From contig NC_134521.1 in the NCBI RefSeq assembly GCF_027942865.1, positions 21,950,449 through 22,014,448 on the forward strand: a stretch of DNA of 64,000 nucleotides. The letters run 5' to 3'. The translations under genes and the position numbers were made by a program. This DNA is from Odontesthes bonariensis. Its lineage: Eukaryota; Chordata; Actinopteri; Atheriniformes; Atherinopsidae. The notes under the pieces were generated by a model. It did not search any database and was not told where the DNA came from. It saw only the letters and a list, made by a program, of their open reading frames with translations. This document shows positions 26,450 to 38,215 of this stretch, piece after piece; position 1 is the stretch's first letter; each line of letters starts with the position of its first letter.

Positions 26450-27165
26450 ATGATAATTAGTTTGCTGTCCCCGTGTATGCGTGGGGTTCTCTCCGGGTAC
26501 TTCCTCCCACCGTCCAAAAACATGCATGTCAGGTCAATTGGTGTCTCTAAATTGTCCCTAGTGGTTGTTTGTCTCTGTGTGGCCCTGTGACACTGGCGAC
26601 CTGTCCAGGGTGTACCCCGTAGACGTGTACCCCGTCTCTCGCCCGATGACTGCTGGGATAGGCTCTGGCCCCCTTACGACCCGACCGACGGATTCAGCGG
26701 GTATAGAAAATGGATGGATGGATGCAGGGGCGAGGCTAGGGTATTTTTAGTGGTGCCAAGGCATCACCGTGAGATAGCTGGGCACCCCCTGGCTCAGCAC
26801 ATTTTTAAAATATTATATTATGCAAAAACACATTTTTTTCAAGGATGCCATATTTTAGTGACCATTTTATTTATTTTCTAGCATTTGTTTTTGTTTTAAC
26901 TCTTTACTCCCAAAATAAATGTTCAGTTATCTTTCAATATTTGTCTCAGGCTCTCTGTTATCCCTGTCAAGCCACAGTCTTTTGAAATGAAGAGGTCAAA
27001 ATTGAATGTTGTAGGGGAACTACTCAAAGCAAAACTAATAAGGCTCCAAAATTTATAAATGTACTAGTTCGCCTCAATTAGTGAGAAATAATGTGCCTCT
27101 GTGGGCACTGGGGGCTGGGCACCCCTAAAGACCAGATCCTAAAATCGCCCCTGGATGGATGGAAT
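26450..27165 (+). mobile_element. ATGG-tailed retroposon, interrupted by a hAT MITE
   Basis: From about 26475 the sequence follows a repeat family seen several times here: a cttcctcccaccgtccaaaa block, acatgcatg, a ggtgtctctaaattgtccc block, cctgtccagggtgtaccccg, gctgggataggctc, then agcgggtatagaaaatggat and an ATGG tail. No coding capacity is evident, so it is a nonautonomous, reverse-transcribed element on the + strand. The tail is split by the insertion at 26725-27153 and resumes as gatggatgg. Confidence 0.8.
26725..27153. mobile_element. hAT-type MITE (nonautonomous DNA transposon)
   Basis: The element is 429 bp. Its ends are caggggcgaggctagg at 26725 and the inverted match ending at 27153 (cctaaaatcgcccctg); 13 of 16 terminal bases pair, and CAGGGGCG is typical of hAT termini. 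It is flanked by 8-bp direct repeats gatggatg at 26717-26724 and 27154-27161, the target-site length of hAT elements; because the target is an ATGG microsatellite the exact duplication is ambiguous. No transposase is encoded. Confidence 0.85.
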
Positions 27166-28147
27166 CTGTATTGCAGCACACTGAACTTTTACATTACCTT
27201 TTCTGTAAGCCAAATGATAAGCGGAAATAAGTCTGAGGCGTCCTCTCGCCGCCCAGTTTTCTATGCAGCGTCAGTTGAGGCGTGTACACGGACCCTCCTA
27301 CCAACCAGTCGAGTTTAGTGGAGCTCCCGCAGGCTTGGACAAACATCCAAAACGTCGAACTCTTCAAAGCACAGCCGCCACACGGTAAATACAGCTTAAA
27401 TATCGAATTTTGTCAAATGAGATTTGTCTTTAACACAAACATCAGTTTGGATTAGATTGTTAAATCCGGCAGCGCCAGGTTTAGCTGAATTAGACTGTAA
27501 CGTAGCTAAGTTAGCTTAATGACAGGGAAGCTAACGCTATAGTTTAATTGGCTGCTTGACGGTAAGTACGTCCAGTCCTAAATTTTGTAATGTTGCACTA
27601 TTAGGTTGCACAGTTTAGACGGTTTTAATGCTACCTAACAGCTGAAGCTGTCCAGAAGACTGGGTAACCAGATAAAATGCTAAACTGTGAGCATGACAGC
27701 ACTATATCTTGCGTGGAGATGAAAACATGGAAACTTTACAGTAATGTGGATGTTACTTAACTTGCGTTAAGGTGCGAATATGACGTTATAAAGTAATGAG
27801 GTGCCATGAAATCCTTTACTTAAAAAAAGCTGGTAAATGTTTCTCTGCCAGGGTGCGGCGTGATTTTCTCTTTTTTTTTTTTTTTTTTTAATTCTAATCC
27901 ATAACAGGAAATCTTTTTTAAAAGGGTCTATGGGGTGTGTCTGCAACTGATTAGTGAGTAAGACAAAAAACAGGATATTATTACAATACAAAGCCAGACT
28001 AGAGCGGCTTAAACTTGCTAACATTTTCTAAGACCGAGGAGTGTGTTTTCACCACAATTTTCTTGGGATTTCTGAAATGTGGAGTTAAGCTCAAAATCCA
28101 GAAACCAATCTTAAATTTCATGTTCTTTTATTCACAGCTGAAAGACG
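27166..28147 (+). promoter_or_regulatory. capns1: Promoter and 5' leader region of capns1
   Basis: GC content rises around 27240-27385, with CpG-bearing sequence and no TATA box, as in a housekeeping promoter. A possible noncoding first exon ends at 27384 before gtaaat. The first coding exon is preceded by a pyrimidine-rich acceptor ending at 28137. The transcription start is not determined. Confidence 0.4.
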
Positions 28148-30833
28148 ATGTTCTTTGCCAAAAAATTCATCAGCGGCATTATAGATGTTGTCAGGTGAGA
28201 ATCTGCGCAAATGATCTATTCATCCCAAAGCTGAGGGTGGTTTGTGGTTTAACCTCTTGATCACTGAATTTGTTTTTGCAGCAACATCGACCCGGAGCAG
28301 TTCGTGCCCTCTAACCCTGTGAGTATCATCCATTACCTGAGCAGCTTTATCTGCTTGCCACTGATGTGCTAACTGTGGATGATGGCGTTGTTTGTGATAT
28401 TTGCTCATGCCTCTGCCCACAGCCTCCACCACGCAGGCCCGTTGCATACGCCGAGCATCATGAAAGTGATGAGGAGAAACAGTTTCGCCGAGTCTTCCAG
28501 CAACTTGCAGGAGATGTGAGTTCCCACCGGTACTCCTCTTTGTCTCTGAGGGGGTGTTTGCAGTGACAACACAATCTGTATTTCTCTCGATTGATACGAG
28601 AACCTCTGTTTCAACCTTGTTAAGAACCGTCACCTCGGTTCCTGTACAGCATTGGTCAGGCTTCTTCTTTTTGTTACATCTTTGTTATGTAGGACATGGA
28701 AGTGAGCCCAGCTGAGCTGATGAACATCCTGAACAGAATCATTGGAAAGCGTAAGATCTGTTTGCACTCGACACATTTCTTTCAGCCCACTCTTGTCCTC
28801 CTCCCTCTGCCGTGACACAGTTCTTAACTGAGTTTTCTCATGTCAACGCATCTTTAAAGATTTACACTCGCAGTGATTGACTTGTTTTAGACGGAGACCT
28901 GAAGACAGATGGTTTCAGCATTGAATCTTGCAGGAGCATGGTGGCAGTCATGGATGTATCCTTTCTATCATTTGTGGTCTTTACGTGTTGCATAATCCAG
29001 GTGAAGGGCTGACTGTGCCACATGAGCCACAAATGCATGTAGAAATACACCTTCGGCAAACAGAAGTTATCCGGTAGTAATACAACAGTTTAATTAAGCT
29101 TGAAGACTCATCTCTTCAGAGAGCATTTCCTATCCTAGCACTTACCCTGTACTTCCCTACCCCCCCTACTTCACTTTCTCTTTCTCTTTCTCTTTCTGTA
29201 CTTGCCTCTATACATACACTCTTTTTCTACACTGTCACCTCTGAAAGAGTCTGACTAGTGGTTTCCTTCTATGTAGCTCATTGTTAGCTTTGATGTTAGC
29301 TGTAATGTTATATCCTCATTTGTAAGTCGCTTTGGATAAAAGCGGGATGCTGAATGCATAAACATAAACAGGCTGAAAACAAAGGGAACGAACCGCTGCT
29401 TGTCGTCCTTAATACTGTTTCAGAGCGACAGCACCGGAAAACTCGGCTTTCACGAATTCAAACATCTCTGGAACAATATAAAAAAATGGCAGGTAAGTAC
29501 TGCAGGCCCCCTTTTTTTTTTTCTCTTTAGTCCCACACATCTGTTTCTGTGTTGCACAGTTACGTTCCTGTGGCCAATGTTAATTATCTACAGAAACGGT
29601 GAACACAGAAGAACGTGTAGCTGAAAAGATACAAAGCATGAGCTGATTTAAATATGCAGTGTGCCAAGCATTTCCTTTATTTGATTATCGGCTGTGTTTT
29701 TGAATAGACATAAATGTGACCAGCATACTGTGTTTACATAAATGTCCCGGGTGCACTGTGAAACGCATCAAAGATCTGCAGAAAGAAAAGCATGAATACC
29801 ATATGTGGTCATTTGCATTTTAAGGAATTTCTCATGTAGCGTGGACCAAAGCGGTTGCCTCTACGATGTTGGCAGCTATCCAGACTTGTTGGAGGAACTG
29901 TTTAGTTTTTCCTTAGAATCTTTCTAGGTTGTGAATCGACTCCTCAAGAAACTCTCAGATGGCACAACTACTCGAAATACTTGTATTGTTACTGTTTAGG
30001 GCGTGTACAAGACTTTCGACGGAGATGGCTCCGGTACCATTGGTGCAGATGAGCTGCCAAATGCTTTCAGAGCCGCTGGTGAGGATTTGTTTCATCTCCC
30101 ATTTACAGTTTTCCACCTGTAAGAACAGCCCCAAGTAAAGCTATATCTATAGATGCGGTGAAGGGATTTGCATGTTTGTAAAATAGAAAATATTCGATAA
30201 CCAGGAATCTACTTTTATAGATTAGGTTTGTCCTAGGTTCTTAGGGATGATTTATCACCTCGTGATGGCCTGTGAACACTGAACTTAACGCCACTTGTTT
30301 GAATATGTTTGCAGCACTTCCCTAAGCCTACAGTACACGTATGTAACCTCTATAAGTGCTACTTTATAGTAACAGAGACTGCTTCCCTCTGTAAATCTCT
30401 CCCGCAGGGTTCCCTCTCAACGATCAGCTCTTTCAGATGATCATTCGCAGATACAGTGACGAAAGTGGGAACATGGATTTCGACAACTACATCGGCTGCC
30501 TGGTGCGGCTTGATGCCATGTGCCGTAAGTTTCAGACACCAGTCTCCGACTTAATTGGGTCTTTGTTGATGTTTTAAAGGCTTTACCAGAGTGAGAAGAA
30601 CAATTGTCTTAAAGGTGTAATATCTGATCCTTTTCAGGTGCCTTCAAAACCTTGGATAAGGATAACAATGGGACTATCAAAGTCAACGTTCAAGAGGTAA
30701 AGTAATCTCGGTTATTGCAAATGTTTTGACTTAAATTTAGACTTGTGGAATCATTTGTGTGGTTCAGCGTTTTCTTAAAGTCATCTCTGCTCTTGTGTCC
30801 TTTCAGTGGCTTCAGTTGACCATGTACTCTTGA
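28148..30833 (+). CDS. capns1: Calpain small regulatory subunit 1
   Basis: Ten coding exons: 28148-28194, 28282-28318, 28423-28515, 28693-28750, 28891-28955, 29424-29492, 30000-30078, 30408-30524, 30638-30696 and 30807-30833, all with GT-AG borders and matching phases, giving 216 aa from ATG 28148 to TGA 30831. The protein is the regulatory partner of calpains 1 and 2, Ca2+-dependent cytosolic cysteine proteases. The penta-EF-hand core fills residues about 45-216; clear Ca2+ loops start at D100 (DSDSTGKLGFHE), D130 (DGDGSGTIGADE) and D195 (DKDNNGTIKVNV), and the end TMYS matches the family. The N-terminus (MFFAKKFISGIIDVVS) is short and lacks the long Gly-rich tract of mammalian CAPNS1, as in fish proteins. 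Fish have two paralogues; I cannot say whether this is a or b. Confidence 0.96.
29085..29372 (+). mobile_element. LINE-type 3' tail in capns1 intron
   Basis: The block gtaagtcgctttggataaaa near 29320, preceded by CT-rich sequence and a tctctt repeat at 29176-29198, is a characteristic 3' end of fish L2-like LINEs and their SINEs. It lies in the intron between 28955 and 29424 on the + strand; only the 3' portion is present. Confidence 0.7.
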
Positions 30834-32300
30834 GTCCCAGTGAAATCTCTCCTACTTGTTTTATGAATCCACTTTCACCACATAGTACAAAATATTTTAT
30901 CCGTAATCCAAACGGCTTCCTCTGTAACTCAGAAAGTCCCCTTGTTTATATCGAAAGTTTATGCAACTGAATTGTTGTGGGATACCTCACAGTTGTGCAA
31001 GTCAGAATTGAAAAAACCCAAGAAAATTTCAAAGCTGCACGCAGAGTGGTACCCACGGCTGAGGATCAGAACTAAATGTTCCCGTAAGGTGTGGACAGGA
31101 ATGTTGCCCACGTGAACGAGGTTGCGTAAACATCATTGTCTGTTGTGTCATTCGTTCAGCTTGTTTAGGCATTTTCCCTGAAGTCAAAAATAGCATAAAA
31201 AAGGGACGGACCAAGCTCAGGATTCCTAACACCTGTCAATTTGTGAAAAACCTGATGTAGTATTGCTCTGTGGCTGGTTTTACAAAGACTATTGTGTTAG
31301 AGTGTTGACAATCTTATTTTTACTCTTTGGTTGTTTTCATGCTAACACTGGGCATTTTACAGTTAAAACAAAAATTCACTTTGTCTCCCTAAATGTAAAG
31401 CTTTAGGGAATATTTACACTTTCTGAAAACTCGGTGTCGCATGCTAGCAAAGACGAGAAAAGCTTCCTTCCGTCATCACTGCAAAAATATGTTCCATGAG
31501 GCGCTCGCTTAAAGAGTGACTAGAGATCAAGTGTGAAATGGCAGCTTGATTTGCAGTGTTTTGCAGCACAAATGGCCACCCACACAGTTATTTCCACCTG
31601 TTTAGAGCCCTCTCTGAAATGTATGGGTGTGCTTGGACTGCTTGAGTGACAACTATGCGTCTTTGCTACTGGCCTGTTAGACCTGCTGTGTAGGATGGTG
31701 TACACAGCTGAAGTCTCCTTTATATAAAGGATCCTTCAGAGTGAATTTTCCCGTCTGGCATGCAAAACTTCAGTCTTATCCAGTGACTTTATAAAACTAG
31801 CCCTAAGTGCAATAACCTGAGATTAAAGAATAAGCAACGCAGTTTTTTTCTTTAAAGCTTAAAGAATAAATGGGTAAATTGATTAATTATGTTACACTTA
31901 GAACTGACTTGATATTATATTAAGTTAGTTAACGTATTTAATCAACATAGCCACATCTGAGTACAAATACAAATACAAATACAAATATACAAGAGGCCAT
32001 GCTTGTTTAGGCAGTTTAAAATTGTGCGATTTCATGTTCTGCACTGGGAATGAAACTCTGTCTCCGCTTACTGATCACTTTACTGTATGCTTTGGAAAAA
32101 TGTCTGCCCCAGGCAACGTCAGCACAATGTGTGAGTCAATGATATACTGTGTGTGAATGCCACTATTGCATGCAGCTAAAGGTAGAGATGCCATTATTAA
32201 GGGTATTAACCTTGTCACAGCCACTAAACTGTTACTGGAAGTGCTTATGTCAAATAAATTTCTGTGCCATATTTGGAATAAAAACCATACACTGAATATA
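30834..32300 (+). other. capns1: capns1 3'UTR with poly(A) signals
   Basis: The stretch after the capns1 stop has no coding frame or recognised repeat apart from a short aaatac tandem at about 31964-31988. Two AATAAA hexamers, 32253-32258 and 32277-32282, precede a plausible cleavage site near 32300. Earlier termination cannot be excluded. Confidence 0.55.
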
Positions 32301-33060
32301 TGGTATCGGTCTCGTTCTTGACGGTGATGAATACATGATTAGTTTGAATCATTAAACGCTGACTAATAATTTCTCACTCAAGCTGAGGTGAAGGCTGCCT
32401 CCAGACCATTCAGAATCTTTGATTAGTTTTCAACTTGAAATATAAACCCCTTTTATTGTGTGTTACCTATTCCTCCCATTATTAAAGGATATATACAGTT
32501 TGGATAACCTGAAAACTGGTGCAGTGGTGCTTGGAGGAATAAGTTTGAATGCGATCCACATGAGAGGATTATCATTTTTCAGGGTGTTCAGGTTTAGTTA
32601 TCATCCTCCTCACTAAAGGTTTTATTGGCTTATTAAAGACATTTCCAAGCAAAAACGTGGTACATAATTTTGCATATATGGAGGAACTGACTGGCAGAAA
32701 TACAAAACAAATGTTTAGAGCTGAGCCCAGACGGAACTGTGGTTGTTGACTAAGTATGATAGACCTAACCACAACAACAAAGTATAATTCTAAATAGTAA
32801 TTAGCATTGTTTGTCCAGTTTCTCACGTTTAGAATGGGCAAAATTGCATGAAAACCCATGAAGAATGAGGCAAGTTAGTGTTGATTTTTTGGAGACCGCA
32901 TGCATGGTGGCAATGTACATCAGCTGCCAAAAAAGAATCCTATGTTTTGTATTTACATTCAGTGTAAGCATAGGAGAGGTCTCCTTCACAATGCCGCATA
33001 CGCAAGTCTTATCTGAGCATGCGCGACTCACCTCGAACGTTTGCGTTTGCTATTGCGCAT
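32301..33060. other. Short intergenic spacer
   Basis: Nothing recognised between the capns1 poly(A) signals and the promoter region of the next gene; both genes read in the + direction. Confidence 0.45.
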
Positions 33061-33066
33061 ACCACA

Positions 33067-33074
33067 CCGGAAGT
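33067..33074 (+). promoter_or_regulatory. ETS/GABP-type motif in candidate promoter of the NAIF1-like gene
   Basis: CCGGAAGT is the ETS-family core found in many TATA-less housekeeping promoters. It sits about 1.1 kb before the start codon at 34149, so a noncoding first exon and 5'UTR intron would be needed; a possible acceptor (ttgttcctcag) ends at 34091. Nothing else in 33075-34148 is recognised. Confidence 0.4.
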
Positions 33075-34148
33075 AGATCTTCTTCTTCAAAAATAAAGGC
33101 GCCTTGAACATAATTGTAGGAAACAAAATTCACAACGTTTGTGAATTAAACGAAAGAAAGGCAAAGTGAGAAGCATTGTTACGATAGCTACACAAGTCAA
33201 TACTACAAGGGAATGTCGTCCTGTCATATTAATGTTGTTGTGTACGTCAATAGTATTAAAATATTTGCTGTTCCAAGCGAGCTAACGTCAACCGGATATA
33301 ATTTGTTCAACGTTAGCATCATACAGGCTAACTTGATTATTGCTATCTTGTCGATTAGGAAGTTTTTCCTTACGTTTCTGAACCAAAACGTATCGCCTTT
33401 ATTCTAGGGGCATGCTCACTGTCCCCTTAGCCGTCTTTGCCATTAATGAATACCATTTGAAGTGTGACTGCGTGAGTGAAATGCTTCATTAGCCTTTTCT
33501 CAACGGAGCATTAGCTAATGTAGCCGTGGTGCAGAGAGCTAGCCTTCTTAGTGGGTGTTGTTCTGTAACAGTAGACGACAGCTAGCTGAGGGTAAATTGT
33601 TATGTATAAAGGAAACGAAATAGTCTTCACTCGTTTAATTTATGGTTAGGAAAAGACATTCCCTTAAAACAGTTACGAGGGGTTTGCATGTAGCAAGCTA
33701 ACTGCGTGAACTTAGTGACCACATATCGTCCATTGTTCATTCACTCTTGTCAGTGCAAGGAATGACAGTATTATCGGAACAGTATTCTTGCGGCATTTTC
33801 CTACTAACTGTAAGATATGTGCATTCCTTACAATTAAAATGTAACTTTAATTCTTAATCAAACCTAGCTAATGGACTAATTAAACGTGCTTAGCTGTTGA
33901 GCGTCAGCCGTACCATGACTACTAACTCGAGCTTTCATCATTTCATCAGGATGTGTTTTGCCCATAAACTCAGTCTGTAGAACAGGCAGCTATTTGTTAA
34001 TGAAACAATAAATGAGTTGCATTCAATAACATTTACCATCCATACTTGCATTCTCTTTTACTTTGCCGTCAAGCAGACTGTTGTTCCTCAGACACACAGC
34101 TGGAGAAGCATAAAGCAGCTGGATATCTTTTGACGGCGTGTGTGGAGG

Positions 34149-35651
34149 ATGTCTTCATCAATATACTACAACCAAGACAGTGTTACCCGCTTCAAGAAAA
34201 GAAAAGCTCGTTTTTCTTTCAGTGAAGTCCACATACTGCTGGATGAAGTGAGGAAGCATCGTATGGTTGTTGTGGGTATGTGTCTGCATATCACTTGCTT
34301 GTAAAGTTATCATTTCTGTTGATTAAAAAGATTGTGCTGAGAGATTTTGTGTCTGCAAACCAGAGAAGCGAACGAAAGCCTACACAAATGTTCTTTCTTG
34401 TTTTTATTTATTTATTTATTATTATTTTTTTGTGTTTGTTTTCCTTTAAAGGAAAATTTAACCGTGGAGTGCCAACAGACATGAAGAAGCGTACATGGGC
34501 AGAAATTACTGCACGTGTCAACGAGATTGGAGAGTGCCAACGCGAAATCATTGAGGTCATCAAGAAATGGTCTGACCTAAAGTGTGACACCAAGCGGAAA
34601 GTGGCTGCCATGCGGTCAGGGACAGTGCCCAACAGGGGCCTTAACTCGCGCCTTTCCCGCGACCTGAATCAAACTGAGAAAATAGTGCTCCAGATTCTGG
34701 AGATGAACAATGAGGACCAGAGCTCTGGCGACTTTGGTCCGTTGGGGGATGATGATGATGGGCCAGAGGAGGAAGAAGAAATGGAGGAGGAAGATATGAT
34801 TGGAATGCAGAGTTCTCCTAATGGTGGGATGGACTCTATGCCTCCAACAACTTCCTACAGCATAAGTGGACTTGCACAGTCAGGTAGTAACAATGATACA
34901 TATCTCCTACATTTTAATCTTTTACATGAAACATGGAAAGTTACAACACCTAAAAGTACTACATATTTGTTCCTTTTTTTTTTGCTCATAGGTGACTTAT
35001 TTTTTAGTTTTTTATGGAGCATTTTGAGGGAAAATGCATAAAAAATACTTTGAATGTTGCAGGGGACTCGTCACAGCCAGCTTTTGATGTGCAATATGAA
35101 GTAGCTCCAACAGAAGGTGATTTGATAACCTTTTGATACAATTCAAGTAAGTGTCAAAACATTTGATTCATAAAAATCGCTAACGTGCAAATCTTTCTTT
35201 GTCTCAAGATGCTGAAACGACATTTGGCGATTCAGATGATGATCAAAGGGAAGATGTGCTGTCTTCGACTCCCGCAACGAAGCCAACAGAAGATCATCAA
35301 ATTAACAACGGCATCCAAAAACAAGTACAACCTCAGACATCCTCTGGACCTTCGGCTTCAGCGGCCACGCTTCCGATGGCGGGTCAGCCCTCGCAAAACA
35401 CGAGGGACGGCATACTGCAAAACGCATCGCTGAGCCTCCAGGAGCAGCATGCCACCAACATCCTGCTTGAGACTGTTTCACGCTCCCTGGAGCTTCTGTC
35501 GGAGTCGGTGCAGCAGCTGGCAGAGACTCAGCAGGAGTTTGTGCGCGAGTCGCTGCAGCTCCAGCGTGAGACGGTGCAAGTTCTCAGAGACTTCACGGGT
35601 GGAGCCATCGCTCTCATGCATGACAAACTGAACGGACGGCCGGCGTTATAA
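34149..35651 (+). CDS. Myb/SANT-like DNA-binding protein, NAIF1-like
   Basis: Four coding exons, 34149-34275, 34452-34883, 35063-35116 and 35209-35651 (stop TAA), give 351 aa. Residues about 15-100 form a Myb/SANT-like domain of the type in NAIF1 and related vertebrate proteins: a basic start (FKKRKARFSFSEVHILLDEV), the KFNRGVPTDMKKRTWAEI block, and KKWSDLKCDTKRKVA. This domain class is related to the DNA-binding partner proteins of Harbinger transposons. An acidic run (DDDDGPEEEEEMEEED) follows near residues 145-165, then low-complexity Ser/Gln sequence, and a C-terminal Gln/Leu/Glu-rich coiled coil (about 275-340, LSESVQQLAETQQEFVRES). A nuclear transcription-factor-like role is inferred. 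All three introns are phase 1, so exons 2 and 3 are frame-neutral. Tail and acidic run differ from NAIF1, so I give no symbol. Confidence 0.9.
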
Positions 35652-36315
35652 CAACAGTGTCAGATGGAGGTGTTGAGTTGTATCACTGACGTGGCCCTCA
35701 GGTGCAGGAACACCTTTAAGCTCTGTTGGACACCACCTCTGCATATTGTACTTTTTGAGAGTACTTAACAAATCTTCTGTGGTTATATTTTAAAACTTTA
35801 TTGGTAGAAACATTGCTCTGATGGAATTGCTTTCTGTGTGGTTACATGAAAGTGGATTGAGAAAATAACCAATATTAGCCATAATGAAAGAACATGGACA
35901 GTTGTTTTTTTTGTTTGTTTCGCTACTGAAAGTGGGAGTCCTACCACCTTTTTTTTTTATTCGGTGAACACCATGTTTAAAGCCTTTACGGTCTTTTAAT
36001 GTGATTCTGGAAAGAACGAGTTTTTAGTTTTGGAAAGTCTTGAAATATCCACTTGAGTGTCATTTTGTTGTAGTTTTCTATTGCATCAGTGTCTGGAGAT
36101 TACCACGTTGCACTGTAACGGTCGAGTGGACATCTGCACCCGACCATTATATGGTCCTTTATGTCTGAGCTAAACAAGGTGTGTTAGATACTGTAAGTGA
36201 AGAAATCGTGACTGTCTGATCTTTGTTTTTTATATATTACAAACATGAACACTTGAATATAAAGGTTTCAGTAAGTTCTTTAAAATATGGAATAAACCCT
36301 AATGTCGTGAAACAG
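35652..36315 (+). other. 3'UTR of the NAIF1-like gene
   Basis: No coding frame; an AATAAA at 36291-36296 is the likely poly(A) signal, placing the transcript end near 36315. Confidence 0.6.
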
Positions 36316-37449
36316 CGGAGCTCATTTTCGCAGCTGTGAGTCTGTTGAATGCGACGTGCTCTAGTGCGCACCGAGGAGCTGCGATTTTTCCATTTCACTG
36401 CTGACGGCACATTTCAAATACCTTTTTGATTTTGAAGTGTTTCCTGCTTCGTAGGGTCAAAGTCCAAATGGGGAAAAATGTGGGAAACCATAAAACAACG
36501 GTGATGGTTTAAAGTAGAATTAAAAACAACACTAAGACTTAAGAGACTTCAGCTGTTTTGATTGATGTATGTACTAGAAGTGAAATATTAATTATTTTAA
36601 ATCAAGCAGAGTCACCCATTGTTCTAATGTCTGACATTTTTCTATCATAGTTTAATTTCCTAACCATAGGAATGAGTCATGTTTATGCACTGTTTGATCC
36701 CTCATTATACTGAACGTGGCAATATATCATATGCTTGAATGAATTCTCCATACTATATCCTGAGGTGTGTATAAGTGTTAGTTAGATATTAGTGGAGAAC
36801 ACGCACCTAGTTTTGTCCTCTCTAGGAAGTACAATGTCATTTTGAATATAAAAACTATATAGGATATGAAAATCTGGTTTGTGACATAAATACACGCGGG
36901 GCACATTGTGCAATGTTTTAACTTCTCTGAAAAACATTGATTCAGATGGAGAGAAATGTCCTGCCAGTTTTGCAGAGCCACAGAAAAAGGCAGTAGAGGG
37001 CGCTGCTGCATCTTATCACAGGCCAGAGTGTGCCGATATAAAGCTGATCTGAAACCATAACCATCGCTTACAGAAACTCAAAAAATAGCATTTCAGCTTT
37101 CTCATTATCATTTGATTGCAGCACACCACCTTTTCTCTGAGCTGCTTCATCAGGAAAGACTAGATTACGTTGGTATGAGTCACGTTTCGATCGTGTTTTA
37201 ACATGTGCTGAGAACCTCATTAATAAGTGCCTTTAGCTAATATTTTACATGCTGAAACATGACCAGTAAAAGTTCACCTTGTATAATAGTGGAAGGTTCA
37301 GGGGCGCTTCAATAAACCAGTAGACAAAAAGGCAAAAGTCTGAGCTGAACGCAAGAAACATTTTATCTGTTCGATTAGAGACGAGATTGTAATGTCCAAA
37401 AGTAGAAAAACGGGTGAAGACATGGATCATTCAACTGTATCATCATTGG
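36316..37449. other. Intergenic DNA, nothing recognised
   Basis: About 1.1 kb of AT-rich sequence without coding frames, RNA genes or identified repeats. Confidence 0.45.
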
Positions 37450-38215
37450 CCTCTTCTTTTAACAGGAGACCAGCTGCTGGACCTTTGGGAGAGGAATGTT
37501 GTCCCAATCTTGTTTCATAGAGGATTCTAGCTGCTCAACAGTCCTGGGTCTTCTTTGTTGTATTTTGTGTTTCATGATGGCTCCAAATGTTTACATCTGG
37601 TGACGGTCTGGACTGCAGGCAGGTCAGTCCAGCACCCGGACTCTTCCACTGTTGCTGTTGTAATAGATGCTGTATGCAGTTCAACATTGTCTTACAGGGT
37701 CTTCCCTGAGAAAGGATGTCATCTGGTTGGGAACACATGTCACTCTAAAATGTGTATCTTTCAGCAGTGATAGTACCTTCAGAGATGTGTAAACTGCCAA
37801 CACCATCTACACTAATGCACCCCCACAGCATCAGAGAGGCAGGCTTTTGCACTGAGTGCTGATAACAAGCCGGATGGTCTCTCGCCTTTTGTGTCAAAGC
37901 ATGTCAAATTCTGATTAATCTGATCACAGAACATTTTTTTGCTTTGAGATGACAGAGATGTCTCTAGATTTTCTGACTCTTTTGATATTATGTACTTGAG
38001 ATAATGAGAAATTGAGGAACATTGCTTTGAAATTGCACCACAATTTATAGATGCAGTTTTCTTTCAGATTGCTGAACCTCTGCCCAACCAATCTTCTGAT
38101 AGACTGTGTCTCTAAGGTGCTCTTTTTGGGCCTGATCATGTCACTGAACTGTTGTTGATTAACCTAGTTAGTTGTGTCCCGACATTTTTGGAAATATGGG
38201 GTTGTACTTGCAATA
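37450..38215 (+). mobile_element. Relic of a DNA-transposon-like repeat (copy B)
   Basis: Diverged relative of the segment at 22316-22880 in the same orientation, sharing ordered blocks such as ctggactgcaggcagg, tgcagttcaacattgtctt and cccacagcatcagagaggc. It ends at about 38204 with a sequence (gtcccgacatttttggaaat) that is an inverted match to the left end of copy A. No coding frame survives; superfamily unassigned. Confidence 0.6.
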
